A stretch of DNA of 16,968 nucleotides from Chloroflexi bacterium TSY (GTDB taxonomy: Bacteria > Chloroflexota > Anaerolineae > Caldilineales > Caldilineaceae): NCBI GenBank assembly GCA_019217005.1, contig JAHBNG010000188.1, forward strand, positions 1 through 16,968, written 5' to 3'. The notes beneath the pieces were generated by a model that had not been told where the DNA came from, ran no database searches, and saw nothing but the letters and a program-made list of their open reading frames with translations. A program made the position numbers and the translations under genes. Below, one piece after another: positions 8,125 through 15,881 of this stretch; position 1 is the first letter of the stretch; each line of letters begins with the position of its first letter.

Positions 8125-9077
8125 TCATAACGAATCCGTGGGTCGGCGTACGCATAAGCAATATCTGCAATCAGATTGGAGACCAGAACCAAGATTGCGG
8201 CTATGAGCAGAATGCCCATCAGTTGTGGGTAATCACGATTCAGAGTTGAGGTCAGGGTCAGTTCCCCGACACCAGGCCAGGTGAAGATGGATTCGACAAT
8301 GACAGAGCCTCCAAACAGGGCCGGTAGTCTCAATCCAACCACAGTGATAATGGGCAGAAGTGCCGTACGTAAGGCGTGCCGGCCAATAACGACCATATTT
8401 TTCAGACCCTTGGCCCGCGCCGTTGTCACATAGTCCTGGCGCAGGACTTCGAGCAAAGCAGAGCGGGCGTAGCGCATAAATGTTGCCATCAGACTGAGAC
8501 CAAGAACACTTGCTGGCATAATCAGATGGCGCAGCCTGTCTATCAGGGACGGTTCAGCGCCGATCGTGCTGGTGCCAAAAGGCGGTAATAGTTTCAGTTT
8601 TACAGAGAAAATGTAGATGGCAGCCAGGGCGAAGAAAAAATTAGGGATGGATACCCCGATGAAGGAAAAGATGGTCGCAAAGTAGTCCAGAAACGAATAC
8701 TGCATTAGGGCTGAGAGAACCCCAATTGTACATCCAATGGTGAAAGCGATCAACAAGGCGGCGGCCGTCAAGAGCAGCGTATTCGGCAGCCGTTCGGCAA
8801 TCCGATCAGCCACAGGACGTGGTGTCGTAAACGAGTAGCCCATATTTCCTGTCGCCAGCTCTTTGAGCCAAATCCCGTACCGCACCAGTGCGGGTTGGTC
8901 CAGGCCGAGCCGGTTTCTTAAATTTTCCAAGTCTTCCGGCGGTAGTTGGACACCCGGTTCAATCAGCGCATCTACCGCGTCCCCTGGAGCTAGACTGATG
9001 AAGGCGAAGTCCAAAATTGTGACACCCAACAGAACGGGTATCGCAATCAGAATACGCCTCAGAATATATTGGCTCAT
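8121..9077 (-). CDS. dppB: Oligopeptide/dipeptide-type ABC transporter permease, DppB/OppB family
   Basis: This is the second membrane subunit of the importer (318 aa). MSQYILRRILIAIPVLLGVTIL is the typical first helix. It is followed by the family's periplasmic region with APGDAVDAL, LGLDQPALVRYG and GNMGYSF, then five further hydrophobic segments. The EAA-type loop is YVTTARAKGLKNMVVIGRHALRTALLP. The C-terminal DPRIRYE is usual. I chose ATG 9077 because AGAGGTG lies just upstream. A GTG two codons earlier (9083) overlaps that ribosome site and is less likely. It overlaps dppC by 4 nt and sits 81 nt after the binding-protein gene, with a stable hairpin in between. Confidence 0.93.
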   Translation of the reverse strand: MSQYILRRILIAIPVLLGVTILDFAFISLAPGDAVDALIEPGVQLPPEDLENLRNRLGLDQPALVRYGIWLKELATGNMGYSFTTPRPVADRIAERLPNTLLLTAAALLIAFTIGCTIGVLSALMQYSFLDYFATIFSFIGVSIPNFFFALAAIYIFSVKLKLLPPFGTSTIGAEPSLIDRLRHLIMPASVLGLSLMATFMRYARSALLEVLRQDYVTTARAKGLKNMVVIGRHALRTALLPIITVVGLRLPALFGGSVIVESIFTWPGVGELTLTSTLNRDYPQLMGILLIAAILVLVSNLIADIAYAYADPRIRYE

Positions 9078-9107
9078 CTTCACCTCTAGTCAGTATGGAT
9101 AGGCGGA

Positions 9108-9129
9108 GGGCGGTCACAAACGACCGCCC
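9108..9129 (-). promoter_or_regulatory. Intercistronic stem-loop between binding protein and permease genes
   Basis: GGGCGGTC (9108-9115) and GACCGCCC (9122-9129) form a perfect 8-bp GC-rich stem with a 6-nt loop. On the transcribed minus strand no U-run follows, so it is more likely an mRNA-stabilising or attenuating hairpin than a full terminator. In other binding-protein operons, hairpins in this place raise the level of binding protein over membrane subunits. That role here is inference. Confidence 0.65.
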
Positions 9130-9158
9130 CCTGCTTTGCAGACCACCGACGACCGTCT

Positions 9159-10910
9159 CTAGGATTCCATCCACCATTCATGGACGTAATCATAGGTTAC
9201 GTTTTCACCGTAGTCTGCCGGTGTGGCGTGGATTCCATTCTCCAGATACCAGAGATTGATGCGCAGCCATAGCGTCGCACGCGGGAGATCCTCGTTGATG
9301 TGGCGGGCAATGTCAAGATAGATGGGTCTGCGTTCGTCTTGTTCCCAGAAGGTGCGGCCTTGCGCAAAAAGCTCATCAACCTCCTCCTTGCAATACTGGC
9401 TGTGGTTCCAGTACTGATAACACCCGAAGTTGATAAACAGGAAGTCCGGATCAAATCCGCCACTGCTGCCACCTGGTCCCCGTATGTCGAAGTCATACTC
9501 TTCATAGAGTTTCTGCCGATAGTCGGGGCCAACAGCGACCGAAAACTCGCTTGGTATCCCCACATCCTGAAGCATCGATTGCAGCAAGATGGGGACGGGA
9601 CCTGGCTCTGCCTCTGAGGAGAGCCATTTGAGCGTTCTGCCAGCCTCCCACTCACCAGCGTCAATTGCTTCTTGCACCAGCGCTCTGGCCTGATCCGGAT
9701 CGTACGGATAGGTCTTCAAGTCAGCGATCGAACCAAAGGTGTCGTTCCCCTCGCGCAGCCATGAGTGGGTGAATAAGCTGTGGTAGGGCTGGTATAGGCT
9801 GGCGAGTGCGTCACGCACAATGGTTTCGCGATCGACGGCCATGATACAGGCCTGGCGGATACGTAAGGGGACGGTCTCATTATTGAACCCAAACTGATTC
9901 ACAATGTTTGAGGGGCCGGTAAATCGCTTGAGGCCGGGATTCGCATCCATACGACCCACATCTTCCACTGCCAGATACGGCGTGAGTGGTCCACCAATAT
10001 CCATCTCCGCCGCTTCTAAAGAGGGTGCGATCACAGAGGAATCCACAAGGATCTGGAGGATCTTGTCCAGACGGGGCCGACCCAGAAAGTAATCTTCAAA
10101 GGCCTCAAACTCACGGAACTCGCCTTCTCTATAATCGATCAGCCTAAAAGGCCCTGTGCCGATGGCCAACCCAACGATTTGTTCATGCTCCGGCATCGTC
10201 TCCGGTGGCACATCTTGCAAAATATGTTTCGGTACAATGGGGATCTGGCTCATCACTGCATTCCAGACACCAGGCGCTGGCCCCGTGAACTCGAAGCTGA
10301 TCGTCGTTTCGTCAATGACCTCGATGCCTGTGATCGAGTCGGCATCTCCGGCGCTATATTCTTTGGCACCAACGATTGGTTCCAGAGGGGTTACCCAACG
10401 GCTTCCAGTAGCGGGGTTGGCAACGATGGTGTAGCTGAACTCCACGTCTTCGGCAGTCGCCGGCTCGCCATCATGAAACTTGGCATTTTCGCGCAGTTGG
10501 AAGGTTACCTTTGTGCGTTCTTCGTTCCACTCCCAGCTTGTGGCAAAATCGGGCACAATCTCTGACAGGGTATTGTTCCAGCGGAAGAGCTGATTATAGA
10601 TCAGCTTAAAGGGGATGGCTTTGCGCCGGGAGTTATAGATGAAGAAGCTCAGGTCGTGCTGCGGTGGGGGAAACCACATCCGCAGGGTTCCGCCAATCTG
10701 GGGCTCTTTTGGCACTTCATCGGCTTCCTCCTTGGGTTCCGCGGCAGGCTCTGCACCCGTTGCCGGTTCGGATGGCTGGGCACAACTGGCCAGGATGGCG
10801 GTTACAGCCGGGGTGGAAAGACCCAACGCAAGAGCACGAGTGATAAAGTCTCGGCGCGAGATCTTGCCTTGAAGAAATGCATCCAAATGACCTCTGATAG
10901 AATGATCCAT
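9159..10910 (-). CDS. ABC transporter substrate-binding lipoprotein, SBP family 5 (peptide/nickel/opine type)
   Basis: This is a 583-residue extracytoplasmic solute receptor. The N-terminus has a twin-arginine motif (SRRDFI, residues 18-23), a hydrophobic stretch and a lipobox LASC with Cys 43. It therefore probably leaves the cell folded through Tat and is anchored to a membrane. A Pro/Glu/Ala-rich linker (about 46-72) follows. The mature part shows the family-5 pattern: QIGGTLRMWFPP, a TSWEWNEERTKVTFQLRENAKFHDGEPATAEDVEFSY-like block in which FHDGEPATAEDVEFSY is diagnostic, GTGPFRLIDY, and the C-terminal lobe with IRQACIMAVDRE. AAGGAG precedes ATG 10910 by 7 nt. It is the first transporter gene of the cluster, 38 nt downstream of a Gfo/Idh gene. 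The ligand could be a peptide, sugar-amide or opine-like compound and cannot be told from sequence. Confidence 0.92.
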   Translation of the reverse strand: MDHSIRGHLDAFLQGKISRRDFITRALALGLSTPAVTAILASCAQPSEPATGAEPAAEPKEEADEVPKEPQIGGTLRMWFPPPQHDLSFFIYNSRRKAIPFKLIYNQLFRWNNTLSEIVPDFATSWEWNEERTKVTFQLRENAKFHDGEPATAEDVEFSYTIVANPATGSRWVTPLEPIVGAKEYSAGDADSITGIEVIDETTISFEFTGPAPGVWNAVMSQIPIVPKHILQDVPPETMPEHEQIVGLAIGTGPFRLIDYREGEFREFEAFEDYFLGRPRLDKILQILVDSSVIAPSLEAAEMDIGGPLTPYLAVEDVGRMDANPGLKRFTGPSNIVNQFGFNNETVPLRIRQACIMAVDRETIVRDALASLYQPYHSLFTHSWLREGNDTFGSIADLKTYPYDPDQARALVQEAIDAGEWEAGRTLKWLSSEAEPGPVPILLQSMLQDVGIPSEFSVAVGPDYRQKLYEEYDFDIRGPGGSSGGFDPDFLFINFGCYQYWNHSQYCKEEVDELFAQGRTFWEQDERRPIYLDIARHINEDLPRATLWLRINLWYLENGIHATPADYGENVTYDYVHEWWMES

Positions 10911-10948
10911 GATGTTTCTCCTTAGTTATTAAAAACTCGATGATCGGT

Positions 10949-12091
10949 TCAAGCGTCCTTAAGTCTCTGATGTCGAATCCTCGCTGGTACATCATCATGC
11001 ACAATTTCTCTGGAGAGAATCGTCAGGGTGCGGTCCTCTGGGGGTAGAGTCACTTTGACGCCGCCACGCCGATGAGATTCGCGCAACGCCATAGCGATCT
11101 CCAGCGCTGCCAATCCATCGTCTCCAGAACAGCGCGGCGTTATACCTGTCTCAATGGCGGCAACCAAGTCCTCCACAATGGTCAACCCAATGCCCTGCAT
11201 CCTTGTCGGCCACGGAAAGGGATATTTTGCGGGCAGCGGATCTTGCCTGCGGGCTGACGCGGGCCGAAAACCGTGACCATGCAGATTGCTGCTCTCCAGA
11301 CGGATCAACTCGAAATCCTGTGAGTTTTCTAGCGATCGAATACGTCCCTTCTCCCCGATTACGTCGATCTCCCATCTCGCTGCGCCGCTCGGCATGCCCC
11401 GGATGTAGCCGCGCACGCCGTTGTCGAAGGCCAGATAGCCATTCCCCATCAGGTCGTTATCACCGGCAGCAGCCTCATCCGACTCCATCTCTCCAAAGAC
11501 CCAGTCGACCTCGCCACCGGCCAGGTAGCGAACAGCGTCGATCAGATGACTGCCGTTGTGGGAAAGTCCACACTCCGCGTATCCGGTGACCTGAAGAATA
11601 TCGCCTATTTCGCCAGCCTCAATCATCCGTTTGGCTTCGCTGAAGAAAGGATGCCAACGTCGTGAACAGTTAATTGCCAGCGCGACGCCCTCTTCGCGGC
11701 AGACGCGGACCATCGCGTCCGCCTCCTCCAGACTCAACGCAATGGGCTTCTCGGCCCAGATGACCTTGACACCAGCCCGCGCCACATCCTGCACAATCCT
11801 GGAACGATGTCTGGCCGACGTACAGACACTCACGATATCCAACTGCTCCTGCACCAGCATCTCCTGATAGTCGTCGTACACATCGTCGCCCCCCAACTTC
11901 CATCGATCGGTGAAAAGGGTTCGCTGCTCCGGGTGAAGATCGGCTCCAGCTACCAGATCCACCAGGGGCGATTCGTAATAGCTTGGTGCGTGGCAATAGG
12001 GCAGAAAGATCGAGCCGCCCCGCATGATCTCATCGTCGAATGTGCTCCCAATGCGTCCAAGGCCAATCACTGCTGCTCGATAGACTGGCAT
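10949..12091 (-). CDS. Gfo/Idh/MocA-family oxidoreductase (380 aa)
   Basis: This is a predicted NAD(P)-dependent sugar- or cyclitol-type dehydrogenase. The Rossmann motif is VIGLGRIG (Gly 10-12-15), the family lysine motif AEKPIALS has EKP at residues 114-116, and GSHLIDAVRYL (His about 182) is the usual catalytic-region helix. The C-terminal domain includes GYLAFDNGVRGYIRG and DVIGEKGRIR. The start at 12091 follows AGGAGAGG. An in-frame ATG at 12115 would add eight residues ahead of the ribosome site and is rejected. It lies 38 nt upstream of the binding-protein gene in the same direction, so it is probably the first or second gene of that operon. A 126-bp palindromic element sits 35 bp upstream of its start. 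Confidence 0.9.
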   Translation of the reverse strand: MPVYRAAVIGLGRIGSTFDDEIMRGGSIFLPYCHAPSYYESPLVDLVAGADLHPEQRTLFTDRWKLGGDDVYDDYQEMLVQEQLDIVSVCTSARHRSRIVQDVARAGVKVIWAEKPIALSLEEADAMVRVCREEGVALAINCSRRWHPFFSEAKRMIEAGEIGDILQVTGYAECGLSHNGSHLIDAVRYLAGGEVDWVFGEMESDEAAAGDNDLMGNGYLAFDNGVRGYIRGMPSGAARWEIDVIGEKGRIRSLENSQDFELIRLESSNLHGHGFRPASARRQDPLPAKYPFPWPTRMQGIGLTIVEDLVAAIETGITPRCSGDDGLAALEIAMALRESHRRGGVKVTLPPEDRTLTILSREIVHDDVPARIRHQRLKDA

Positions 12092-12126
12092 GTATCTTCT
12101 CCTCTCCTGATGCATTCCAATATTTA

Positions 12127-12252
12127 AGGAATGAGAATTTCATAACTTGTACAGTTTGTGTGAGATTGAGAGATTAGAGATTACACGAGCCGAATCTCCC
12201 AATCTCTAATCTCTCAATCTCCAAATGCCCAAGTTATTCACGGTTCATTCCT
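12127..12252. repeat. Long nested palindrome (MITE/REP-like)
   Basis: An outer pair, AGGAATGA (12127-12134) with TCATTCCT (12245-12252), and a middle pair, ATAACTTG (12142-12149) with CAAGTTAT (12230-12237), lie in the same pairing register. An inner perfect 21-bp arm (12162-12182 with 12201-12221) is built from GAGATT/GAGATTAG units around an 18-nt loop. The whole would fold into one long hairpin. It fills most of the 195-bp gap between the M19 gene and the downstream Gfo/Idh gene. It may be a non-autonomous element, a terminator for the M19 transcript, or both. Confidence 0.8.
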
Positions 12253-12286
12253 AATGGCTCTTGGGTAAATAGCGAGACTCTGCCCT

Positions 12287-13294
12287 TCACACCTTCCACA
12301 CCTCCTCAAATAACCGTAGCCAGTTGCCGCCAAGGATCTTCGTGACATCTGCTGGCTTATAGCCACGATTGATCAAGGCATCCGCGAGATTCGGAAATTT
12401 GGCTGGTGTCTCCATACCTTTGGGCTGGAAAACCAATTCGTCGTAGCGCAAAATCGTGTCAGAGAAAGTGGAAGGAAATTTCGTACCTTGCTGGGAACCA
12501 ATGTAGCGCCAGAAGCTGAGGAGCTGATCCTGCGTGTTGTCCGTGCCGATGCCGACGTGGTCGATGCCGATACGCTGCACCATGTCGTCGATGGCGTCGA
12601 CAAAATTGTCTATCGTGGAATCGAACCCCTTGGGCAGGAAAGGTGCGAACGAGCAGGCACCCACCACGCCTCCCTTTTCGGCCAGCAACTTCAAGGATTC
12701 CTCTGTACGATTTCTTGGGTGATCGCAAAAGCTGCGGGCATTGGCGTGGGTGATGGCTACGGGCTGCTCAGAAGTTTCGATCGCCTCAAGCGTGGTTCGA
12801 TCACCGACATGAGACAGATCGATGACGATCCCCAACTCATTCATCTCCCGTACAGCGTCGACGCCGAAATTGCTCAGTCCCTCATCGCGGCGCTCCCAAC
12901 AGCCGTTGCCGAGCAGGTTCCGCTCGTGGTAGGTGAGCTGGATAACCCGAACACCTAAAGCGTGAAATAGCCCCAGCCGGTCAAGGTCGTTCTCGATGGG
13001 GGACGCATTTTGAAAGCCGAGTATGATGCCTGTCTTGCCGCTTTTCTTTGCTGCATGGATATCATCCGTGCGTTTCACCTGTAGGATGTCGTGGCGCTGG
13101 CGAAAGCGGCGCAGCCAGGCGGTGATGTGATCCATGGTCTGCTGAAAGTTCTCCCAAGTCGCCACCGTTGCGTTGATCGCGGTCACGTTACCAGCGCGCA
13201 GGCTGTCGAAAACGGCAGTGCTGTTCCAATTGCTCACGTTGAGGCCATCGATGATGATTGCTTCGTCGTAGAGCGTTTTTGCCTCAGATTCCAT
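12287..13294 (-). CDS. Peptidase M19 (membrane/renal dipeptidase) family protein, divergent subgroup
   Basis: Classical M19 enzymes are zinc dipeptidases that cleave dipeptides, including D-residues. This 335-residue protein keeps the barrel motifs LGIVIDLSHVGDRT, PVAITHANARSFCDHPRN (the His pair of the second zinc) and IGIDHVGIGTDN. The N-terminal DGHND-type zinc site reads IIDGLNVSNW, with Leu 18 and Val 20 replacing His and Asp. The bridging-Glu region reads GFQNASPIENDL instead of VEGG. I recall M19-annotated proteins with the same GFQN pattern, so this is probably a real subgroup rather than damage. ATG 13294 is preceded by AAAGGAG. It lies between two Gfo/Idh genes in the minus-strand cluster. 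It may hydrolyse an amide or lactone bond of the imported compound, or it may have lost peptidase activity. Confidence 0.85.
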   Translation of the reverse strand: MESEAKTLYDEAIIIDGLNVSNWNSTAVFDSLRAGNVTAINATVATWENFQQTMDHITAWLRRFRQRHDILQVKRTDDIHAAKKSGKTGIILGFQNASPIENDLDRLGLFHALGVRVIQLTYHERNLLGNGCWERRDEGLSNFGVDAVREMNELGIVIDLSHVGDRTTLEAIETSEQPVAITHANARSFCDHPRNRTEESLKLLAEKGGVVGACSFAPFLPKGFDSTIDNFVDAIDDMVQRIGIDHVGIGTDNTQDQLLSFWRYIGSQQGTKFPSTFSDTILRYDELVFQPKGMETPAKFPNLADALINRGYKPADVTKILGGNWLRLFEEVWKV

Positions 13295-13431
13295 CTTCCA
13301 CTCCTTTCGCAAAACGATTGCAGACCTTGAAGATATCTCGGCTTATTTCTCAACTCCCTTTTCTGGAAACTAGCCGTTACTCAACCGGCCATTGCTAACC
13401 ATTCGCTTAGGCTTTTAAAATACGTTCTTAT

Positions 13432-13490
13432 TGATAGCCCCTGGCGTGCCGCAGGGAAATATGGCCGCAGCCGATAATGCCAACACGATC
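13432..13490 (-). pseudogene. N-terminal remnant of another Gfo/Idh/MocA oxidoreductase
   Basis: On the minus strand, directly behind the stop codon of the next gene, the frame reads DRVGIIGCGHISLRHARGYQ and then stops at 13429-13431. VGIIGCGHIS is the standard Rossmann opening of Gfo/Idh proteins. Only about 20 residues survive and no start codon remains. The rest of 13295-13431 shows no gene. It is too short to be certain, but the match is to a highly characteristic motif in the right strand and context. Confidence 0.5.
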
Positions 13491-14549
13491 CTAATAACTG
13501 CGATGACCAGCGTAAATGCCGTCGACAATGGCCTGATCGGTCCACATCTCTTGCGGGGTGATCAAGGGTGTTGCTCGACCAAGAACGCAATCGATAAAGT
13601 GGAATACTTCGCGCCGCCCGCGCAACAGCGGATCATCGTGGAAGGAGCTGGCCAGACCGGGAGCCACTTGCTCGGTCTGATCCACATAGTCTCCATCTTG
13701 CCAAGTGAAAAGTCGTAGCGGTACCAACGAGGCGTAGCCTTTTGTTTCCCATAGATCGACGCCCAGATCACCAATCTGAGGCGGCGTTAGCCACATAGCC
13801 TCGACCGATAGAGCAACATCATTGGCAAATCGGACGTACCCACTCACCAGATCTTCGACATCGTAACTACTCCGCACCGCATCCAGTTGGGGCGGCAGCG
13901 AAGGAAGGCCGGCAAAACGAGCGCAAACCTGCCCGTCCACCGAGAGCAGAGACGGATTATCAAGATACCAGACAGCCAGATCAAGGACATGCACGGCGGT
14001 GCTGGCCAGCGAACCACCTCCAGACAAAGATCGAATGTAATGGGGCCCCGCAATCGCCACGCTGGCCACGTGGGACCAGGCACGGGCAAAAAGTGGTGTC
14101 CCCAATCCCCCGCTGCGAATGAAGCGATGTACGGCCTGTGCATCGTCGCGAAAGCGAAAGTTGTAGCCGATCATCAGCAGTCGATCCGCTTGCTCTGCTG
14201 TCTGAAGCATCTCCTCTGCCTCGGCCAGGGATGGGGCCATCGGTTTGGCTGCCAGGACGTGGGCACCGGCCTTTAACGCAGCAATCGTCACACGTGGGCG
14301 CACATCTACCATTGTGCCCACCATCATAATATCGAGGGATTCTCGGTCAATCATCTGCCCGTATTCTCTATAGATCGCAGGACGCAGTTGTCGCTCATGT
14401 GCAATTCCCTCGGCGCGTGTCTGGTCAACATCGCATAACGCAACCAAATGGGCATCGGGGTGATCAACGACGTTGTCTGCATAGATGCGGCGTCCAAAAT
14501 GGCCACAGCCAACGATGCCAACGCGTAAAGGACGCTCTGTGTTATTCAC
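13491..14549 (-). CDS. Gfo/Idh/MocA-family oxidoreductase (352 aa)
   Basis: This is a predicted NAD(P)-dependent dehydrogenase. The Rossmann motif is VGIVGCGHFG (Gly 14-16-19), and the family lysine motif is AAKPMAPS (101-103) with Ala where most members have Glu. Further motifs are YNFRFRDDA and AVHVLDLAVWYLDNP, the helix that carries the catalytic-site His and Asp. The start is a GTG at 14549 with AAGGGA upstream, and no better in-frame start precedes the Rossmann strand. It is the first gene of the minus-strand catabolic cluster. The 142 bp upstream end at MITE copy 2, so its promoter lies in that short region or in the element. Substrate unknown. Confidence 0.88.
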   Translation of the reverse strand: MNNTERPLRVGIVGCGHFGRRIYADNVVDHPDAHLVALCDVDQTRAEGIAHERQLRPAIYREYGQMIDRESLDIMMVGTMVDVRPRVTIAALKAGAHVLAAKPMAPSLAEAEEMLQTAEQADRLLMIGYNFRFRDDAQAVHRFIRSGGLGTPLFARAWSHVASVAIAGPHYIRSLSGGGSLASTAVHVLDLAVWYLDNPSLLSVDGQVCARFAGLPSLPPQLDAVRSSYDVEDLVSGYVRFANDVALSVEAMWLTPPQIGDLGVDLWETKGYASLVPLRLFTWQDGDYVDQTEQVAPGLASSFHDDPLLRGRREVFHFIDCVLGRATPLITPQEMWTDQAIVDGIYAGHRSY

Positions 14550-14691
14550 AAGCTACAATCCCTTTTTGTACAGTTTTGCAAGTCTTGGTCATCGTTTCGA
14601 CCAATAGTAGAACAAACAGCTTGTTGGTTCAGCGTCACGAACGAATAAACTTTGCCATCTAGCCAAAACGATGACTGACGCCGCTTTGAGT
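14550..14691 (-). promoter_or_regulatory. Leader region of the minus-strand catabolic cluster
   Basis: This gap between the first Gfo/Idh gene and MITE copy 2 should hold the cluster promoter. I find no convincing -35/-10 pair. GTCATCGTTT (14588-14597) and AAACGATGAC (14666-14675) form a 10-bp inverted pair that could be two operator half-sites. TTGTACAGTTT (14566-14576) also occurs at 12147-12157, upstream of another Gfo/Idh gene of the cluster. Confidence 0.35.
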
Positions 14692-14910
14692 CTCAGTAGA
14701 TCCAAATTTCAGGTTTTGAGAGAGAATTCTGGCTAAACAGTTGACATAAATACAAATTTGCCGGTCGATATCTAGTTTTTGCGTTAGATTTGGGCGATTT
14801 TCAGATATGAAATAGGTTGTTTTCTGTAACCGAAATCTGAATAAATGACTCCAAAATCCCTGCAATCTCGACTGAAAATCGCCAAAAACGCCAAATTTGG
14901 ATCTACTGAG
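14692..14910. mobile_element. 219-bp MITE-like element, copy 2
   Basis: By reading, this is identical in sequence, length and orientation to 1955-2173. It has the same perfect 18-bp end repeats (14692-14709 and 14893-14910) and internal pair (14793-14804 and 14872-14883). One T lies on each side of the element, again compatible with a 1-bp duplication. It separates the E1-beta remnant (stop at 14924) from the Gfo/Idh cluster. Confidence 0.9.
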
Positions 14911-14923
14911 TATAGGTAAAAGC

Positions 14924-15870
14924 TTAGAGCATCATCACTTCCCGTACGGCTGTCGCGATTTTATCTCGGTTTGGAAAGACGTGATCTTCAAGCGGGGCTG
15001 TACGGTATCGGAACATGAAGCGCACACGCGCTTAAGCGGTGCTTTCATCTTCGCAAACGTCGCCCCATCCTCTGTGACCAGAGCCGCAATCTCGGCCGAC
15101 GCACCGGCGGTCGGTCCAGCTTCATCAGCAATAACCAACCGCCCGTTTTCTGCACAGAGGTCCGAATCGTTGCATGATCCATCGGGACCAGGGTGCGCGG
15201 ATCGATCACTTCCGCAGATATTCCATTTTGTTCGAGTGCTTCCGCGGCGGCAAGCGCCTCGTGGACAAACCAAGCCAACGCTACTACCGTGACATCGCTG
15301 CCCTCTCGTTTGACATCAGCGACCCAATGGCACAGTGTATTCTTCGTCAGGCACCTCGCCTTCAAAACTCATGAGGCGGCTGGACTCGAACGAGATGACG
15401 GGATTGTCGTCACGGATGGCGGATTTGAGCAGCCCTTTCATATCGTAAGGCGTCGAAGGCAACACGATCTTCAAGCCCGCCAAGTTCATAAACATCGAAT
15501 AAGGGCTTTGGGAGTGTTGGGCGGCTACGCGCCCGCCGCCGCCGACAGAGCCGCGAAACGTGATGGGGAACTTCGCCTGTCCGCCAAACATGTAGTGAAT
15601 TTTTGCCACTTGATTGACGATTTGATCCATCGCAACAAACGAAAAGGTCACCATGGACCAGTTAATGATCGGACGATATCCTGAGCCTGCGGCACCGCTG
15701 CAATGCCAGTAAAGCCCTTCGGCAATGGGGGTGGCTCGCACCCTCTCGGGGCCAAACGTATCGACGAGTACGGCTGGGGCATCGGTTGCGAGGTGAAACG
15801 TCGTTGTATCTCGGCTCATCTCCTCGATAAGTGCTTCCATTCCGGCTTGGGCATATGAGATTTTGCGCAT
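14924..15870 (-). pseudogene. acoB: E1-beta subunit of a 2-oxoacid/acetoin dehydrogenase, multiple frameshifts
   Basis: E1-beta pairs with E1-alpha to decarboxylate a 2-oxo acid or cleave acetoin with thiamine diphosphate. ATG 15870 follows GAGGA, and MRKISYAQAGMEALIEEM is a normal E1-beta start. MDQIVNQVAKIHYMFGGQ, RGSVGGGGRVAAQHSQS and LVIADEAGPTAGASAEIAAL are family motifs, and the end reads PLEDHVFPNRDKIATAV-REVMML. These pieces lie in different frames. A compensated +1/-1 pair garbles about 15694-15717 (native EGFTGIAAGAAGSG). Single losses occur near 15321-15326 and 15139-15145, and two more shifts near 15011-15018 and 14992-14998. The span of 947 nt fits a 315-residue gene. Either a recent pseudogene or base-calling errors at G/C runs. 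The gene symbol is by analogy with AcoB; a PdhB-type assignment is equally possible. Confidence 0.75.
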
Positions 15871-15881
15871 GGTGAGTTCCT

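Noticed and set aside
7153..10910. Expected DppD/DppF ATPase genes with the importer.
   Set aside because: I found no Walker A or ABC signature sequence in any frame of the window, so the ATPases must be encoded elsewhere.
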